Positions 18,207 to 26,193 of a stretch of 64,000 nt of DNA are shown in pieces; position 1 is the stretch's first letter; each line of letters begins with the position of its first letter. Made by a program: the position numbers and the translations under genes. Below the pieces are notes generated by a model. The model was not told where the DNA came from. It worked only from the letters and a program-made list of their open reading frames with translations, and ran no database searches. The stretch is from Alphaproteobacteria bacterium (GTDB taxonomy: Bacteria; Pseudomonadota; Alphaproteobacteria; Caulobacterales; Caulobacteraceae), in the NCBI GenBank assembly GCA_018821435.1, contig JAHJME010000014.1, positions 1-64,000 of the forward strand. Reading direction: 5' to 3'.

Positions 18207-18235
18207 GGGACGAGGGCTTATTACGCCCTCGTCCC
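18207..18235 (-). terminator. Hairpin after the CurA-like reductase gene
   Basis: A perfect 11-bp stem (GGGACGAGGGC/GCCCTCGTCCC) surrounds a 7-nt loop 14 bases beyond the reductase stop. The sequence after it on the minus strand is C-rich, so termination may need Rho. It lies immediately upstream of the TTG start of the next minus-strand gene and would separate the two units. Confidence 0.65.
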
Positions 18236-18248
18236 GGACCGTCCAACC

Positions 18249-19250
18249 TTAGCCGAGCTTGACCAGCATCTTTCCCAGGTTCTCGCCGGAGAACAGGCCG
18301 ATGAAGGCTTCGGGAGCCTTCTCGAGGCCTTCGAACACGGTCTCCTTCCAGGTGACCTTGCCGGCCTTCACCCAGCCCGACAGCTCCTCGATGTACTTGG
18401 GCATCAGGTCGAAGTGGTGGGAGACGATGAAGCCTTCCATGCGGATGTTCTTGCCGATGAGCTGGGCCAGGTTGCTCGGGCCGGGCTCGGGCTTGGTGGC
18501 GTTGTAGATCGAAATCATCCCGCAGATGGCGAAGCGGGCGAACATGTTGGCCGAGTTCAGCGCGGCCTCCAGGTGGGCGCCGCCGACGTTGTCGAAATAG
18601 ACGTCGATGCCGCCCGGAGCCGCTGCCGCCAGGGCTCCGGTGAGATCCTTTTCGACCTTGTAGTCGATGACATGATCGACCCCGATCTCCTTCAGGAACG
18701 CCACCTTGTCGGCGCCGCCCGCCGAGCCGATCACGGTGTGGCCCTTGGCCTTGGCGATCTGGGCGACCATCGAGCCGACCGCGCCGGCCGCGCCGGAGAC
18801 GAACACCACGTCGCCGTCCTTCAGCGCCGCGACGCGCAGCAGGCCGGCGTAGGCGGTGACGCCGGGCATGCCGGCGGCGCCCAGGAACGTCTGCGGCGGT
18901 AGGCCGCGCGGATCCAGCTTCTGCAGCTTGTCGCCGGCGGCGTTGAAGCCCTCACGCCAGCCGAAGCCCGACTGCACCAGGTCGCCCACCTTGAGGTTCG
19001 GGCTGTTCGAAGCCGTGACCTCGCCGATGGCGCCACCGTCCATGACCTTGCCCAGCGCGAAGGGCGGGCTGTAGCTCTTCACGTCGTTCATGCGGCCGCG
19101 CATGTACGGATCGACGGTCATCCAGAGGTTCTTCACCTGGACCTCGCCCTCGCCGGGCGCGGGCAGGTCCACCGTCGCCAGTTCGAAATTATCGGCGGTC
19201 GGCAGGCCGCTGGGGCGGCTCTTCAGGCGGATTTCACGGGCGGCGGTCAT
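18249..19250 (-). CDS. NADP-dependent oxidoreductase, CurA/prostaglandin-reductase type (zinc-independent MDR)
   Basis: This 333-residue medium-chain dehydrogenase/reductase reduces enones and similar double bonds with NADPH. Typical features are WMTVDPYMRGRM near residue 45, GMPGVTAYAGL (about 125-135), the Rossmann motif SGAAGAVGS (about 150-158) and the C-terminal EAFIGLFSGENLGKMLVKL. The zinc ligands of alcohol dehydrogenases are absent. The ATG follows GGAAG. It is transcribed as a single unit with its own downstream hairpin, divergent from the Gfo/Idh/MocA gene. Confidence 0.9.
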   Translation of the reverse strand: MTAAREIRLKSRPSGLPTADNFELATVDLPAPGEGEVQVKNLWMTVDPYMRGRMNDVKSYSPPFALGKVMDGGAIGEVTASNSPNLKVGDLVQSGFGWREGFNAAGDKLQKLDPRGLPPQTFLGAAGMPGVTAYAGLLRVAALKDGDVVFVSGAAGAVGSMVAQIAKAKGHTVIGSAGGADKVAFLKEIGVDHVIDYKVEKDLTGALAAAAPGGIDVYFDNVGGAHLEAALNSANMFARFAICGMISIYNATKPEPGPSNLAQLIGKNIRMEGFIVSHHFDLMPKYIEELSGWVKAGKVTWKETVFEGLEKAPEAFIGLFSGENLGKMLVKLG

Positions 19251-19340
19251 CGGGGCTTCCTTCCAGGCTTCTGTATTTCAAACAGCTGTACGACTCCGGC
19301 CGGGTGGCGTCGAGGCCGCGGCGCGTGGTAGGCGCGGCCC

Positions 19341-20264
19341 ATGACTGACACCTTGCGCGGCGGCGTGATCGGGGCGGGCGTGTTCGGCGGCTATCACGCG
19401 CGCCAGTACGCGCGGCTGCCGGGCGTGACCTTCTCCGGCGTCTATGACATCCACCCCGATCGTGCGGCGGCGGTGGCCATGCCGCTGGGCGGCCGCGCCT
19501 TCGCCGACATCGAGGCGTTCTTCGACTCTGTCGATGTGGTGACCGTGGCCTCGCCCGCGACCCACCATGCCGAACAGGCGCTGGCCGCCATCGCGGCGGG
19601 CAAGCCGGTCTATATCGAGAAGCCCATCGGCGTCGCCGTGGCCGAGGCGGACAAGGTGCGCGCCGCCGCCGCCGCCAAGGGCCTCATCGTGGCCTGTGGT
19701 CACCAGGAACGGGTGATCTTCCGCGCCATGGGCCTGCTGGACGTGCCGGAACAGCCCCTGCTGCTCGAGGCGCTGCGCCACGGCCCGCCATCGGACCGCA
19801 GCCGCGACGTCTCGGCCGTCCTGGACCTGATGATCCACGACATCGACCTGTGCCTGGCCATCGCCGCCGCCAACCCAGTAACCGCCGAGGCCGAGGGCGC
19901 GCGCGGACCCGACGGCGTCTGGGACGCCATCCGCGCCGAGGTCAGTTTCGAGAGCGGCTTTTCGGCGGTGTTCGACGTCTCGCGACTGGCCGAGGCGCGC
20001 AAGCGGACCATGCGCATCGTCTATCCGTCGGGCGAGGTCGAGGTCGACTTCATGGCCCGCACCTTCCGCAATACCACGCCGTTCGCGCTCAACCCCGACT
20101 TCGCCGACACCCCGGCCGCCAGCGATCCGCTGGGCGCCAGCGTCGAGGCATTTCTGCAGGCCGTGCGCGGCGAGGCCCCCCGGCCCATCGTCACCGCCGA
20201 CGAAGCCATCGCGGCGCTCGATCTGGCGGTGGCGGTTGAACAGGCGTTGGAGGACGCCGCGTAA
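19341..20264 (+). CDS. Gfo/Idh/MocA-family NAD(P)-dependent oxidoreductase
   Basis: This 307-residue protein has an N-terminal Rossmann domain (GVIGAGVFGGYHARQY, about 6-21) and the family EKPIG motif (about 95-99), whose Lys is catalytic. These enzymes oxidise or reduce sugars, inositols and related compounds. The C-terminal alpha/beta domain contains DLMIHDIDLCL, in the position of the usual substrate-binding Asp/His. It is followed 37 bases later by glutathione peroxidase, a spacing that allows co-transcription. The substrate is unknown. Confidence 0.9.
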   Translation: MTDTLRGGVIGAGVFGGYHARQYARLPGVTFSGVYDIHPDRAAAVAMPLGGRAFADIEAFFDSVDVVTVASPATHHAEQALAAIAAGKPVYIEKPIGVAVAEADKVRAAAAAKGLIVACGHQERVIFRAMGLLDVPEQPLLLEALRHGPPSDRSRDVSAVLDLMIHDIDLCLAIAAANPVTAEAEGARGPDGVWDAIRAEVSFESGFSAVFDVSRLAEARKRTMRIVYPSGEVEVDFMARTFRNTTPFALNPDFADTPAASDPLGASVEAFLQAVRGEAPRPIVTADEAIAALDLAVAVEQALEDAA

Positions 20265-20301
20265 GGCGGCTAGCGTGGCGAAAACCTCCGGGAGATCGCC
20301 C

Positions 20302-20778
20302 ATGTCCAGCGCCTACGATTTCGCCTTCGACAGCCTCGACGGCCAGCCGCTGCCGCTGACCACCTTCAAGGACAAGGTCGTCCTGGTCGTGAACACCGCG
20401 TCCAAGTGCGGGCTGACGCCGCAGTACGATGGGCTGGAGAAGCTCTACTCCGAGTACAAGGACAAGGGCGTGGTGGTGCTGGGCGTGCCCTGCAACCAGT
20501 TCGCCGGCCAGGAGCCGGGGACGGCGGAAGAGATCCAGACGTTCTGCAGCACCACCTTCGGCATCGACTTCCCGATGACCGCCAAGGTCGATGTGAAGGG
20601 CGACGGGGCCCACCCGTTCTACAAATGGGCCGAGGCCGAGCTGGGCGAGCCGGCCGTGCCCGTCTGGAATTTCCACAAGATCCTGATCGGCAAGCACGGC
20701 GAAGCGATCCGCGCCTTCGGCCCGCGCACCGAACCGCTGGATGGCGACGTGACCGCGGCCATCGAGGCGGCGCTCTGA
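20302..20778 (+). CDS. Cysteine-type glutathione/thioredoxin peroxidase
   Basis: This 158-residue thiol peroxidase reduces hydrogen peroxide and lipid hydroperoxides. The catalytic tetrad is present: Cys36 in NTASKCGLTPQ, Gln70 in NQFAGQEPG, and Trp122-Asn123 in VWNFHK. A second Cys at 82 fits the resolving cysteine of the non-selenium, thioredoxin-using class. The ATG follows GGGAG. The CTG that opens the globin frame overlaps its stop (CTGA), so peroxidase and globin are likely made together. Confidence 0.93.
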   Translation: MSSAYDFAFDSLDGQPLPLTTFKDKVVLVVNTASKCGLTPQYDGLEKLYSEYKDKGVVVLGVPCNQFAGQEPGTAEEIQTFCSTTFGIDFPMTAKVDVKGDGAHPFYKWAEAELGEPAVPVWNFHKILIGKHGEAIRAFGPRTEPLDGDVTAAIEAAL

Positions 20779-21146
20779 GCATCGACCTGATCGAGCGCTC
20801 GCTGGAGCGGGTGGGAGATCCGACCGCCCTGGTCTACGCGCGCCTGTTCGCCGAATTCCCGGAGACCGAGGAGCGGTTCTGCCGGGACGTGACCGGCGCG
20901 ATCCGGGCCGAGATGCTGACCATGGTCTTCGACTGCCTGATGAACCCGGCGGGGCCCTATCAGCTGCATCTGGTGCGGGCCGAGCGGGTGAACCACGACG
21001 GCTTCGGCACGCCGAACGAGGTGTTCGACCGGTTCTTCTGGATCGTGCTGGATGCCTGCCGCGAGCTGGCCGGCGCGGACTGGACGCCGCAGACCGAGGC
21101 GGCGTGGACCGCACAGATCGAGCGCGTGCTGGCCGCCTCCCGATAA
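20775..21146 (+). CDS. Globin-family heme protein
   Basis: The product is about 123 residues with a single-domain globin pattern. An A-B helix region (SLERVGDPTALVYARLFAEFPE) leads to a Phe at CD1. An E-helix follows, then LVRAERVNHDGFG with the likely proximal His, and a C-terminal WTPQTEAAWTAQIERV matching G/H helices. No ATG or TTG lies near the true start. The candidates are CTG at 20775, overlapping the peroxidase stop, and an internal GTG about 36 bases on. The link to a peroxidase suggests handling of O2, NO or peroxide. The globin call is by motif only. Confidence 0.72.
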   Translation: MSIDLIERSLERVGDPTALVYARLFAEFPETEERFCRDVTGAIRAEMLTMVFDCLMNPAGPYQLHLVRAERVNHDGFGTPNEVFDRFFWIVLDACRELAGADWTPQTEAAWTAQIERVLAASR

Positions 21147-21180
21147 GAAAAAGGGCGCCCCACCTTGCGGTGGAGCGCCC
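21147..21180 (-). terminator. Rho-independent terminator of the second TonB-dependent receptor gene
   Basis: A 12-bp stem (21153-21164 with 21169-21180, one mismatch) has a loop reading GCAA on the minus strand and is followed there by TTTTTCTT. It starts about 20 bases after the receptor stop. It sits 6 bases beyond the globin stop on the other strand and may end that transcript too. It matches the design of the terminator at 471-503. Confidence 0.9.
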
Positions 21181-21201
21181 AGTGGTCTCGGTCGTTGGGG
21201 T

Positions 21202-23946
21202 TTAGAAGCGGTACTGCAACTCGATGCCGTAGAGGCGCGGCGGGGTCAGCTCCAGGTTCTGGGCTCCCGTCGCGAACCGGTCCGACGCCACCAGCGGGTT
21301 GTTGTTGCGGTTCGACGCGGCGAGCGCGGCGTCATAGCCCTCGGTGTCGAACACGTTCTTCACGTAGGCGATGACCGTGTACTTGCCGCCGGTCGGCGCC
21401 CAATAGGCCCGCAGGTCGACCTGATCCCAGGACGGGGCCTTGTTGTACTCGCGGGTGAAGACGTTGGCGTAGGATTCCGAGCGGTAGAGGTAGGTGGCGC
21501 CCAGGGTGAGCGCGCCCGGCTCCATCTCGAACGTGTAGCTGCCGTTGACGGCCACCTTGTGCTTCGGGGCCTGCGGCAGCCTGTTGCCGACGATGCTGAT
21601 CGCGGCTGTGTTGATGTTGTCGTTCACGTCGACCAGCGGGACGCTCTTGCGGATCTTCGTGGGGTTGAACCCGTAGTCCAGGGTCAGCCGAACCGGTCGG
21701 ATCGGCTGCCAGATCGTGCTGAACTCGACGCCGCTGGAGCGCGACTTGGCGATGTTGATGAACTGCCCGACGTTGGTGGGGCCCACCTTGATGGTCACCG
21801 GAGCCTGAAGGTTCCGGTAATCCAGGTAGAACACCGCCAGGTTCACCTGCAGGTTCGAGAAGTTCTTCTTCAGGCCCAGTTCGTACGAGTTCACGAACTC
21901 CGCGTCGGCCTTGGGAACCGCCAGGAAGCCGCCGGCGGAGAAGCCGAACGCCTTGTAGCCGCGGCTGTAGCGGCCGTAGGCCATGGTGTCGTCGTCCGGC
22001 TCCCATTGCAGGCCGACGGTGCCGGTGGTGGCGTCGGAGCCGTCGCTCAGCTCGCGGCTGGCGATGCCGTTCGGGCCGATGACGTACTGACGGCAGACCT
22101 GCGCCGCCCCGGCGCCGGTGCAGACCGACGGCGTCTTCACGCCCTCGATCGCGCCGGTGGTGCTCTTGGGCGCCAGGGTGTCGGTGAGATCGAAGGCGCC
22201 GTTGCCCAGACCACCGAGACCGGCCAGGGCGTTGCCAAGGCCAAGCGCCTGGCCGACGGCGGGGAGGGCGCCGAGGTTGCCCAGCAGGCTACCGTAGTTC
22301 GCGGCGGTGCCGGGGCCCAGCGCGCCGAGGCCCAGCGCGGTGTAGAGGCCGGGGTAGCAGGCGTCGGAGTTGCAGACGATCCGGCGGTACTCGGTCCCGA
22401 ACTTCTTGTCCTTGGTGTAGCGCAGGCCGGCCGTGAACTTGATGGTCTCGGTGGCTTGCCAATCGACCTGGCCGAAGACCGCCTTGCTCTCGGTGGTCAG
22501 GCCGTAGTTGCCGGTCGACCAGGTGCCCGAGGGGTTCGCCGCCGCGCCCAGGACGGGCGTCTGCAGGCTGTTCGGACCGCGGACGAAGAAGTCGGCGGTG
22601 CTGCCCGTGCCGGTGTATTTTTCGTGGTAGTAATAGGCGCCGGCGATCCACTGCAGCGGGCCGTCGTGCGTCGACGAGATGTTGACCTCGTGGCTGAACC
22701 ACCGCGGGTATTCGAAGTAGTGGTAGGTGTTGTCGGCGTTGACCGTCAGCGGCGTGCAGTTGACCGTCGAGCGTCCCGCCGCGAACAGCGCCCCGATATT
22801 GGCGCAGACCCCGCCGGGCGCGATCGGCAGCTGATAGGATTGAACGTTGGTGCCGTCCGTGTCGCCATACAGGTCGTACTTGTACTCCTGAATCCCGCCG
22901 ACGTAGCGGATGTCGACGGTGGGCAGGTGATAGACGAAGTTCGCCGTCAGCGAGTTCACGTCACGCAGGCGCACCCGCTGGGGGTTGTTCGCCTGGAAGT
23001 CGCGGGAATCGGCGAGGGCGGGGTTGGTGGTCACCCCCGTGCCGCCGAACTGGCGAAGGCTGCCGGGCACGATGCCGTCCAGGCCGGTGGCGGGCGTGTA
23101 ACCGTGGGCCGGGTTGTAGACGATCGAGAAGTTCGGGTCCGTCAGGCCGGTTTCATAGGGGCCGTTCAGATAGCCGGCGCGCGCGCCGGGGCCGCCCCGG
23201 TTGTGCCAAACCAGCGTCTTGTATGAGACCCACAGGTCGGCGTTCTCGCCGAGTTGGGCCTGCAGTTGCGCCTGGACTTGGTATTCGTCGCGTTTGCTGC
23301 CTTCCGAGGGGCCGCCGGCGACGTTGGTATAGTAGCCCTTCCGTTGGTCCAGCTTGTAGCCCGACACCCGGAACTGGAGGTTGTCGGCGATCGGGCCGGA
23401 CACCGCCGCCTGGAAGTTCGTGAAGCCGTAGTTCTCTGCGATCGCCCGGACCTCGGCGTAGAACTCTTCCGTCGGTCGCACCGAGAGGACGTTCAGCGCG
23501 CCGCCGATGGCGTTGCGGCCATAGAGCGTGCCCTGCGGACCCCGCAGGATCTCGACCCGCTCCACGTCCAGCGGTGGGCCGCCGGCCAGCACGGTCGAGG
23601 TGGTGAAGAGGCCGTCGATGTAGATCGAGACGGCGCCGTCCACCGAGTGGACGTTGGTCAGGCGGCCGATACCGCGCATGCTGGCCCGGTCGTTGGCCGA
23701 TTGGTAGGTGAAGCCTGGCGTGAAGTTCGTCAGGTCCTGGACCGTGCTGATGCCGACCAGGTCGCGTTGCTTGCTGGTGAAGGCCGAGATGGCGACCGGC
23801 ACATCCTGAAGGCTCTGCTCCCGCTTCTCAGCGGTGACCACGAGTTCTTCGATGACATTGGCGGCTTGCGCGTAGGCCGTGGCCGGCGCGCCGAGAACGA
23901 CGGCCAGCAGAGCACTGGACGCCAGCAGACTGGGTCTGAAATTCAT
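21202..23946 (-). CDS. TonB-dependent outer-membrane receptor
   Basis: This 914-residue receptor has a signal peptide (about 1-26, AYA|Q), TonB box VIEELVVTA (31-39), a plug with EILRGPQGTLYGRN near residue 140, and a barrel ending in IELQYRF. It belongs to the same EKREQSLQDVP subgroup as the receptor at the left of the window but is longer, with extra extracellular loop sequence around 560-640 rich in Gly/Leu (ALGLGNALAGLGGLG). The ligand is unknown. Its gene is flanked by a strong terminator and a long AT-richer upstream region where regulation probably occurs. Confidence 0.93.
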   Translation of the reverse strand: MNFRPSLLASSALLAVVLGAPATAYAQAANVIEELVVTAEKREQSLQDVPVAISAFTSKQRDLVGISTVQDLTNFTPGFTYQSANDRASMRGIGRLTNVHSVDGAVSIYIDGLFTTSTVLAGGPPLDVERVEILRGPQGTLYGRNAIGGALNVLSVRPTEEFYAEVRAIAENYGFTNFQAAVSGPIADNLQFRVSGYKLDQRKGYYTNVAGGPSEGSKRDEYQVQAQLQAQLGENADLWVSYKTLVWHNRGGPGARAGYLNGPYETGLTDPNFSIVYNPAHGYTPATGLDGIVPGSLRQFGGTGVTTNPALADSRDFQANNPQRVRLRDVNSLTANFVYHLPTVDIRYVGGIQEYKYDLYGDTDGTNVQSYQLPIAPGGVCANIGALFAAGRSTVNCTPLTVNADNTYHYFEYPRWFSHEVNISSTHDGPLQWIAGAYYYHEKYTGTGSTADFFVRGPNSLQTPVLGAAANPSGTWSTGNYGLTTESKAVFGQVDWQATETIKFTAGLRYTKDKKFGTEYRRIVCNSDACYPGLYTALGLGALGPGTAANYGSLLGNLGALPAVGQALGLGNALAGLGGLGNGAFDLTDTLAPKSTTGAIEGVKTPSVCTGAGAAQVCRQYVIGPNGIASRELSDGSDATTGTVGLQWEPDDDTMAYGRYSRGYKAFGFSAGGFLAVPKADAEFVNSYELGLKKNFSNLQVNLAVFYLDYRNLQAPVTIKVGPTNVGQFINIAKSRSSGVEFSTIWQPIRPVRLTLDYGFNPTKIRKSVPLVDVNDNINTAAISIVGNRLPQAPKHKVAVNGSYTFEMEPGALTLGATYLYRSESYANVFTREYNKAPSWDQVDLRAYWAPTGGKYTVIAYVKNVFDTEGYDAALAASNRNNNPLVASDRFATGAQNLELTPPRLYGIELQYRF

Positions 23947-23977
23947 AACTGCCTCCCCGCAGCTTCAATGGCGCTTA

Positions 23978-23991
23978 TTAACTGCGCTTAA
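23978..23991. promoter_or_regulatory. TTAA-N6-TTAA motif upstream of the receptor gene
   Basis: Two TTAA half-sites are separated by 6 bases (CTGCGC), 32-45 bases upstream of the receptor ATG. The Caulobacter cell-cycle regulator CtrA prefers TTAA-N7-TTAA, so spacing is one base short. It could be a weak CtrA-like site or an AT-rich promoter element. Confidence 0.25.
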
Positions 23992-24040
23992 TGTCGAAGC
24001 TGAAGCAGGCTTGCGAAGGCGTCAACGCAAATACGGGGTC

Positions 24041-24209
24041 TGAATGCCGATAACTGAATAAGAGTCATATAGTGTCAAAACCGTTGGAAGACGCGTATCG
24101 CAATATGCTTGTAAGGGCGTCGGTTTTGAGCAAACCTCTATCGGTTTCTGACTTTGTTCATCCCAAGAACAACCTTGAGGCGCGCACATTGCGCGCCTTC
24201 TTTGTTCTT
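24041..24209 (+). ncRNA. Candidate small RNA gene with its own terminator
   Basis: This lies in a 505-bp gap between divergent genes and has no plausible ORF. A promoter-like pair TTGCGA (24011-24016) and GCAAATAC (24027-24034), 10 bases apart, resembles the Caulobacter housekeeping consensus TTGNCGS-N10-14-GCTANAWC. Downstream, a perfect 9-bp stem TCAAAACCG/CGGTTTTGA (24075-24083 with 24121-24129) encloses an ACGC/GCGT inner stem. At 24165-24209 a GGCGCGC/GCGCGCC hairpin is followed by TTCTTTGTTCTT, itself nested in AAGAACAA/TTGTTCTT. No plus-strand gene ends here to need a terminator. The 5' end is a guess from promoter spacing. Confidence 0.45.
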
Positions 24210-24451
24210 AGGCGCCGCGAATAAGTCGCAACAAGGCTGCAATTTCGCATCCGCGAAATAATCGCGAGACCTTACGAAATAAGGGATTGGCGTATCGTTC
24301 GGCGACCCTTGTTACCTGCGGTGCAGCATGGTTGCGCGCGCACCGTGCGCCCACACGTTCAGGTCGAGTTCGCGACTCCGGCGCCATCCGCACTTCCGCC
24401 CCGCGCCGGCCGCCCGTAGACAGGGCGCTCCCCAGACCTCGGAGGCTACCC
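24210..24451 (+). promoter_or_regulatory. ilvD upstream/leader region with small hairpins
   Basis: Two short AT-rich hairpins lie here: ATTTCGC-ATCC-GCGAAAT (24242-24259) and CCTTA-CGAAA-TAAGG (24270-24284). I find no leader peptide rich in Leu, Val or Ile and no clear terminator/antiterminator pair, so classical attenuation of ilvD is not supported. The hairpins may be operators or transcript structures. The rest of the stretch up to the ilvD ribosome binding site (GGAGG) shows nothing else. Confidence 0.35.
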
Positions 24452-26191
24452 ATGCATCGCAAGCCGGACGGATCCTGGGATAAATCCCGACTCCCCAGCC
24501 GCCACACGACCGAGGGCCCGTCGCGGGCGCCGCACCGGTCGTACCTCTACGCCATGGGGCTCGGGTCGCGGGAAATCGCCCAGCCCTTCGTGGGCGTGGC
24601 GTCGTGCTGGAACGAGTCGGCGCCCTGCAACACGGCCCTGATGCGCCAGGCGCACGCCGCGGCCGAGGGCGTGAAGGCCGCCGGGGGCACGCCGCGCGAG
24701 TTCTGCACCATCACCGTCACCGACGGCATCGCCATGGGCCACGAGGGCATGCGCTCGTCCCTGGTGAGCCGCGAGGTGATCGCCGACTCGGTCGAGCTAT
24801 CGATCCGCGGCCATGCCTATGACGCCCTGATCGGCGTCGCCGGCTGCGACAAATCCCTGCCGGGGATGATGATGGCCATGCTGCGCCTGAACGTGCCCAG
24901 CGCCTTTATCTACGGTGGGTCCATCCTGCCGGGTCGCTGGGGCGGCCGCGACGTGACCGTGCAGGACGTCTTCGAGGGCGTCGGCAAGCACTCGGCCGGC
25001 GAGATGAGCCTGGAAGACCTCTGCGACCTGGAACAGCACGCCTGTCCCGGTGACGGCGCCTGTGGCGGCCAGTACACCGCCAACACCATGGCCTGCGTCT
25101 CGGAGGCCATCGGCCTGGCCCTCCCGCTCAGCTCGGCGCTGCCGGCCGCCTACCTGGACCGCGACCAGTATGCGATCGCCAGCGGCAAGGCGGTCATGGC
25201 CCTCCTGGAACGCAACATCCGGCCGCGCGACATCTGCACCCGCGAGGCGTTCGAGAACGCCGCCGTGGTGGTCGCGGCCACCGGCGGCTCCACCAACGGC
25301 GGGCTCCACCTGCCGGCCATGGCCCACGAGGCGGGCATCCGCTTCACCCTGCGCGACGTGGCCGAGATCATGCGCAAGACGCCGTACCTGGCCGACCTGA
25401 TGCCGGGCGGGCGCTATCCGGCGAAGAAGATGGGCGAGGCGGGCGGCATGCCCATGCTGCTGCGCACCCTGCTGGACGCCGGTCTGATCCACGGCGACTG
25501 CATGACGGTCACGGGCCGGACCATCGCCGAGAACCTGGAGGGCGTGGTCTTCGACGAGAGCCAGGACGTGATCCGTCCCGTCTCGAACCCGCTGTCGACC
25601 ACCGGCGGCGTGGTGGGCCTCTGGGGCTCGCTGGCGCCCGAGGGCTCCATCGTGAAGGTGGCCGGCCTGAAGCACACCAAGCATCGCGGGCCGGCCCGGG
25701 TGTTCGATGGGGAGGAGGCCTGTTTCGCCGCCGTCGAGGCGCGCGACTACAAGGAGGGCGACGTCCTGGTCATCCGCTACGAGGGTCCCAAGGGCGGCCC
25801 GGGCATGCGCGAGATGCTGTCGACGACCGCCGCCATCTACGGCCAGGGCGTGGAGAACATCGCCCTGATCACCGACGGCCGCTTCTCCGGCGCGACGCGG
25901 GGCCTGTGCATCGGCCACGTCGGGCCGGAAGCGGCGGCCGGCGGCCCGATCGCCCTGGTGAAGAATGGCGACATCATCGCCATCGACGCCGATGCGGGGA
26001 CGATCGAACTTGAGGTCGATCCGATCGAGCTCGAACACCGTGCCCATCTGTTGGCCCAGGAGCCGCCGCGCCGGACCAACTACAACTCCGGCGCGCTGTG
26101 GAAATTCGCCCAGGGCGTCGGTCCCGCTTACCTCGGTGCGACCACCCATCCGGGCGCCGAGTTCGAAACCCACGTCTACGCGGACCTCTGA
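24452..26191 (+). CDS. ilvD: Dihydroxy-acid dehydratase (IlvD/Edd family)
   Basis: This 579-residue enzyme makes 2-keto acids in valine and isoleucine synthesis. The Fe-S ligands expected for the [2Fe-2S] branch are Cys59 (NESAPCN), Cys132 (GVAGCDKSLPG, with the adjacent metal-site Asp-Lys) and Cys204 (GDGACGGQYTANTMA). Length and the C-terminal PPRRTNYNSGALWKFAQ agree. Start is the ATG preceded by GGAGG at 8 bases. Sugar-acid dehydratases (xylonate, arabinonate) share this family, so a catabolic role is possible, but the close match to IlvD motifs favours amino-acid synthesis. The racemase gene follows 2 bases after its stop. Confidence 0.85.
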   Translation: MHRKPDGSWDKSRLPSRHTTEGPSRAPHRSYLYAMGLGSREIAQPFVGVASCWNESAPCNTALMRQAHAAAEGVKAAGGTPREFCTITVTDGIAMGHEGMRSSLVSREVIADSVELSIRGHAYDALIGVAGCDKSLPGMMMAMLRLNVPSAFIYGGSILPGRWGGRDVTVQDVFEGVGKHSAGEMSLEDLCDLEQHACPGDGACGGQYTANTMACVSEAIGLALPLSSALPAAYLDRDQYAIASGKAVMALLERNIRPRDICTREAFENAAVVVAATGGSTNGGLHLPAMAHEAGIRFTLRDVAEIMRKTPYLADLMPGGRYPAKKMGEAGGMPMLLRTLLDAGLIHGDCMTVTGRTIAENLEGVVFDESQDVIRPVSNPLSTTGGVVGLWGSLAPEGSIVKVAGLKHTKHRGPARVFDGEEACFAAVEARDYKEGDVLVIRYEGPKGGPGMREMLSTTAAIYGQGVENIALITDGRFSGATRGLCIGHVGPEAAAGGPIALVKNGDIIAIDADAGTIELEVDPIELEHRAHLLAQEPPRRTNYNSGALWKFAQGVGPAYLGATTHPGAEFETHVYADL

Positions 26192-26193
26192 GC

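Noticed and set aside
24287..24451. Upstream extension of ilvD or a leader peptide
   Set aside because: The extension is Arg/Pro-rich without family features, and no Leu/Val/Ile-rich leader peptide with alternative hairpins was found; GGAGG precedes the ATG at 24452.
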